14,225 bases of DNA. Source: an archaeon (GTDB lineage: Archaea; Thermoproteota; Nitrososphaeria; Nitrososphaerales; JACAEJ01). The notes under the pieces are model-generated. The model worked only from the letters and a program-made list of their open reading frames with translations, ran no database searches and was not told the origin of the DNA. Both the position numbers and the translations under genes were made by a program. The stretch covers positions 1 through 14,225 of the forward strand of contig JACGUK010000040.1 in the NCBI GenBank assembly GCA_024256265.1, read 5' to 3'. Shown here piece after piece: positions 13,817 to 14,225 of this stretch (its first letter is position 1; each line of letters opens with the position of its first letter).

Positions 13817-14191
13817 GTGCTGAAAGGCTTCGCCGAAAAGGCGTACCAACTCATATTCCTTTGGCTGATGAAAGACGGCCCGGTATACGGATACGAACTC
13901 GCTAATCGTTTTGAAAAAATGACAAAGGGCCACATCAAAGTGAGCTATGGAACTGTTTATCCATTCTTGCGCCGTATGGAGAGCGGAGGTTTGATAAGCT
14001 CTATAAAGGATGAACCTTCAGGGAGAGTATACTACGAGCTCACACCAAAAGGGAAACTCGCTCTAGAGAAGCTATCAAGTAAACTTAAGGAATCTCAAGT
14101 TTACTTCAATGAGAAATTACTTGGCTTTCTCGCAATCTACCTGGAACTCTTCGGGCGTGAGGCCTTAAACAAATTATTAAAACGAATCTAA
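13817..14191 (+). CDS. PadR-family transcriptional regulator
   Basis: A winged-helix repressor of 124 residues, expected to bind DNA as a dimer and release it on binding a small hydrophobic or drug-like molecule. The N-terminal domain shows GPVYGYELANRFEKM (21-35), the recognition helix region SYGTVYPFLRRMESGGLI (43-60), and the wing SGRVYYELTPKGKLAL (67-82). The remaining residues form a short C-terminal helix for dimerisation, as in the small PadR class that resembles LmrR. The start is GTG at 13817 with GGGAG 6 bases upstream. It is transcribed divergently from the ABC exporter genes, and three palindromic sites lie in the shared promoter, so it most likely represses both units. No gene follows before the window ends. 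Confidence 0.92.
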   Translation: MLKGFAEKAYQLIFLWLMKDGPVYGYELANRFEKMTKGHIKVSYGTVYPFLRRMESGGLISSIKDEPSGRVYYELTPKGKLALEKLSSKLKESQVYFNEKLLGFLAIYLELFGREALNKLLKRI

Positions 14192-14225
14192 TGGAGCACA
14201 AGGACGCTTAGCCTATAAAAATTAG

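Noticed and set aside
13735..13938. Minus-strand frame across the padR promoter
   Set aside because: It covers the operators and TATA box and runs antisense to padR. There is no protein support.
1..14225. tRNA, rRNA, CRISPR array, insertion sequence or integrase
   Set aside because: Looked for by eye on both strands. No cloverleaf, direct-repeat array, transposase motif or terminal inverted repeats were seen.

Overview
The window looks like archaeal chromosome, probably a thermophilic or deep-branching archaeon of the TACK type (inference; no rRNA or tRNA is present to settle it). Support comes from BRE/TATA-type promoters (clearest at 13768-13780), SD-led genes with TTG, GTG and probably CTG starts, an integral-membrane GT-C glycosyltransferase of the archaeal type, a long-form RmlA, and overlapping ATGA/TGATG gene junctions.

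Layout. (1) 1-1977, minus strand: an AT-rich pair made of a radical SAM/SPASM enzyme and a GT2 glycosyltransferase. The GT2 gene is cut by an in-frame TAA at 136-138, and its C-terminal tail stays open to the window edge. (2) 2086-4091, plus strand: a membrane-anchored beta-rich exoprotein translationally coupled to a multi-spanning GT-C glycosyltransferase. (3) 4092-5561: a decayed zone holding an RmlD-like reductase broken by an internal deletion that removes its catalytic YxxxK tyrosine, preceded by what looks like the C-terminal remnant of a GT4 glycosyltransferase. (4) 5562-7817, minus strand: a small helical protein, a DPM1/ALG5-like polyprenyl-phosphate glycosyltransferase and a membrane GT2. 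(5) 7913-11577, plus strand: a small overlapping ORF and then rmlA-rmlC-rmlB-rmlD, a complete dTDP-L-rhamnose pathway in one tightly packed operon, divergent from region 4. (6) 11808-14191: an ABC-2 exporter (permease and ATPase) divergent from a PadR-family repressor gene. The shared promoter carries three copies of a TATCG-N3-CGATA operator.

How it fits together. Regions 1-5 form a surface-glycan or glycoprotein locus. The rml operon supplies dTDP-rhamnose, the GT2 enzymes transfer sugars at the cytoplasmic face, the DPM-like enzyme charges a polyprenyl carrier, and the GT-C protein probably uses such carriers outside the membrane. Several genes here are broken or duplicated, as expected of a fast-turnover accessory glycan island. 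Region 6 is a separate, self-regulated efflux module. Base composition steps upward along the window: parts of the radical SAM gene are near 25% GC, while stretches of the ABC genes are near 50%.
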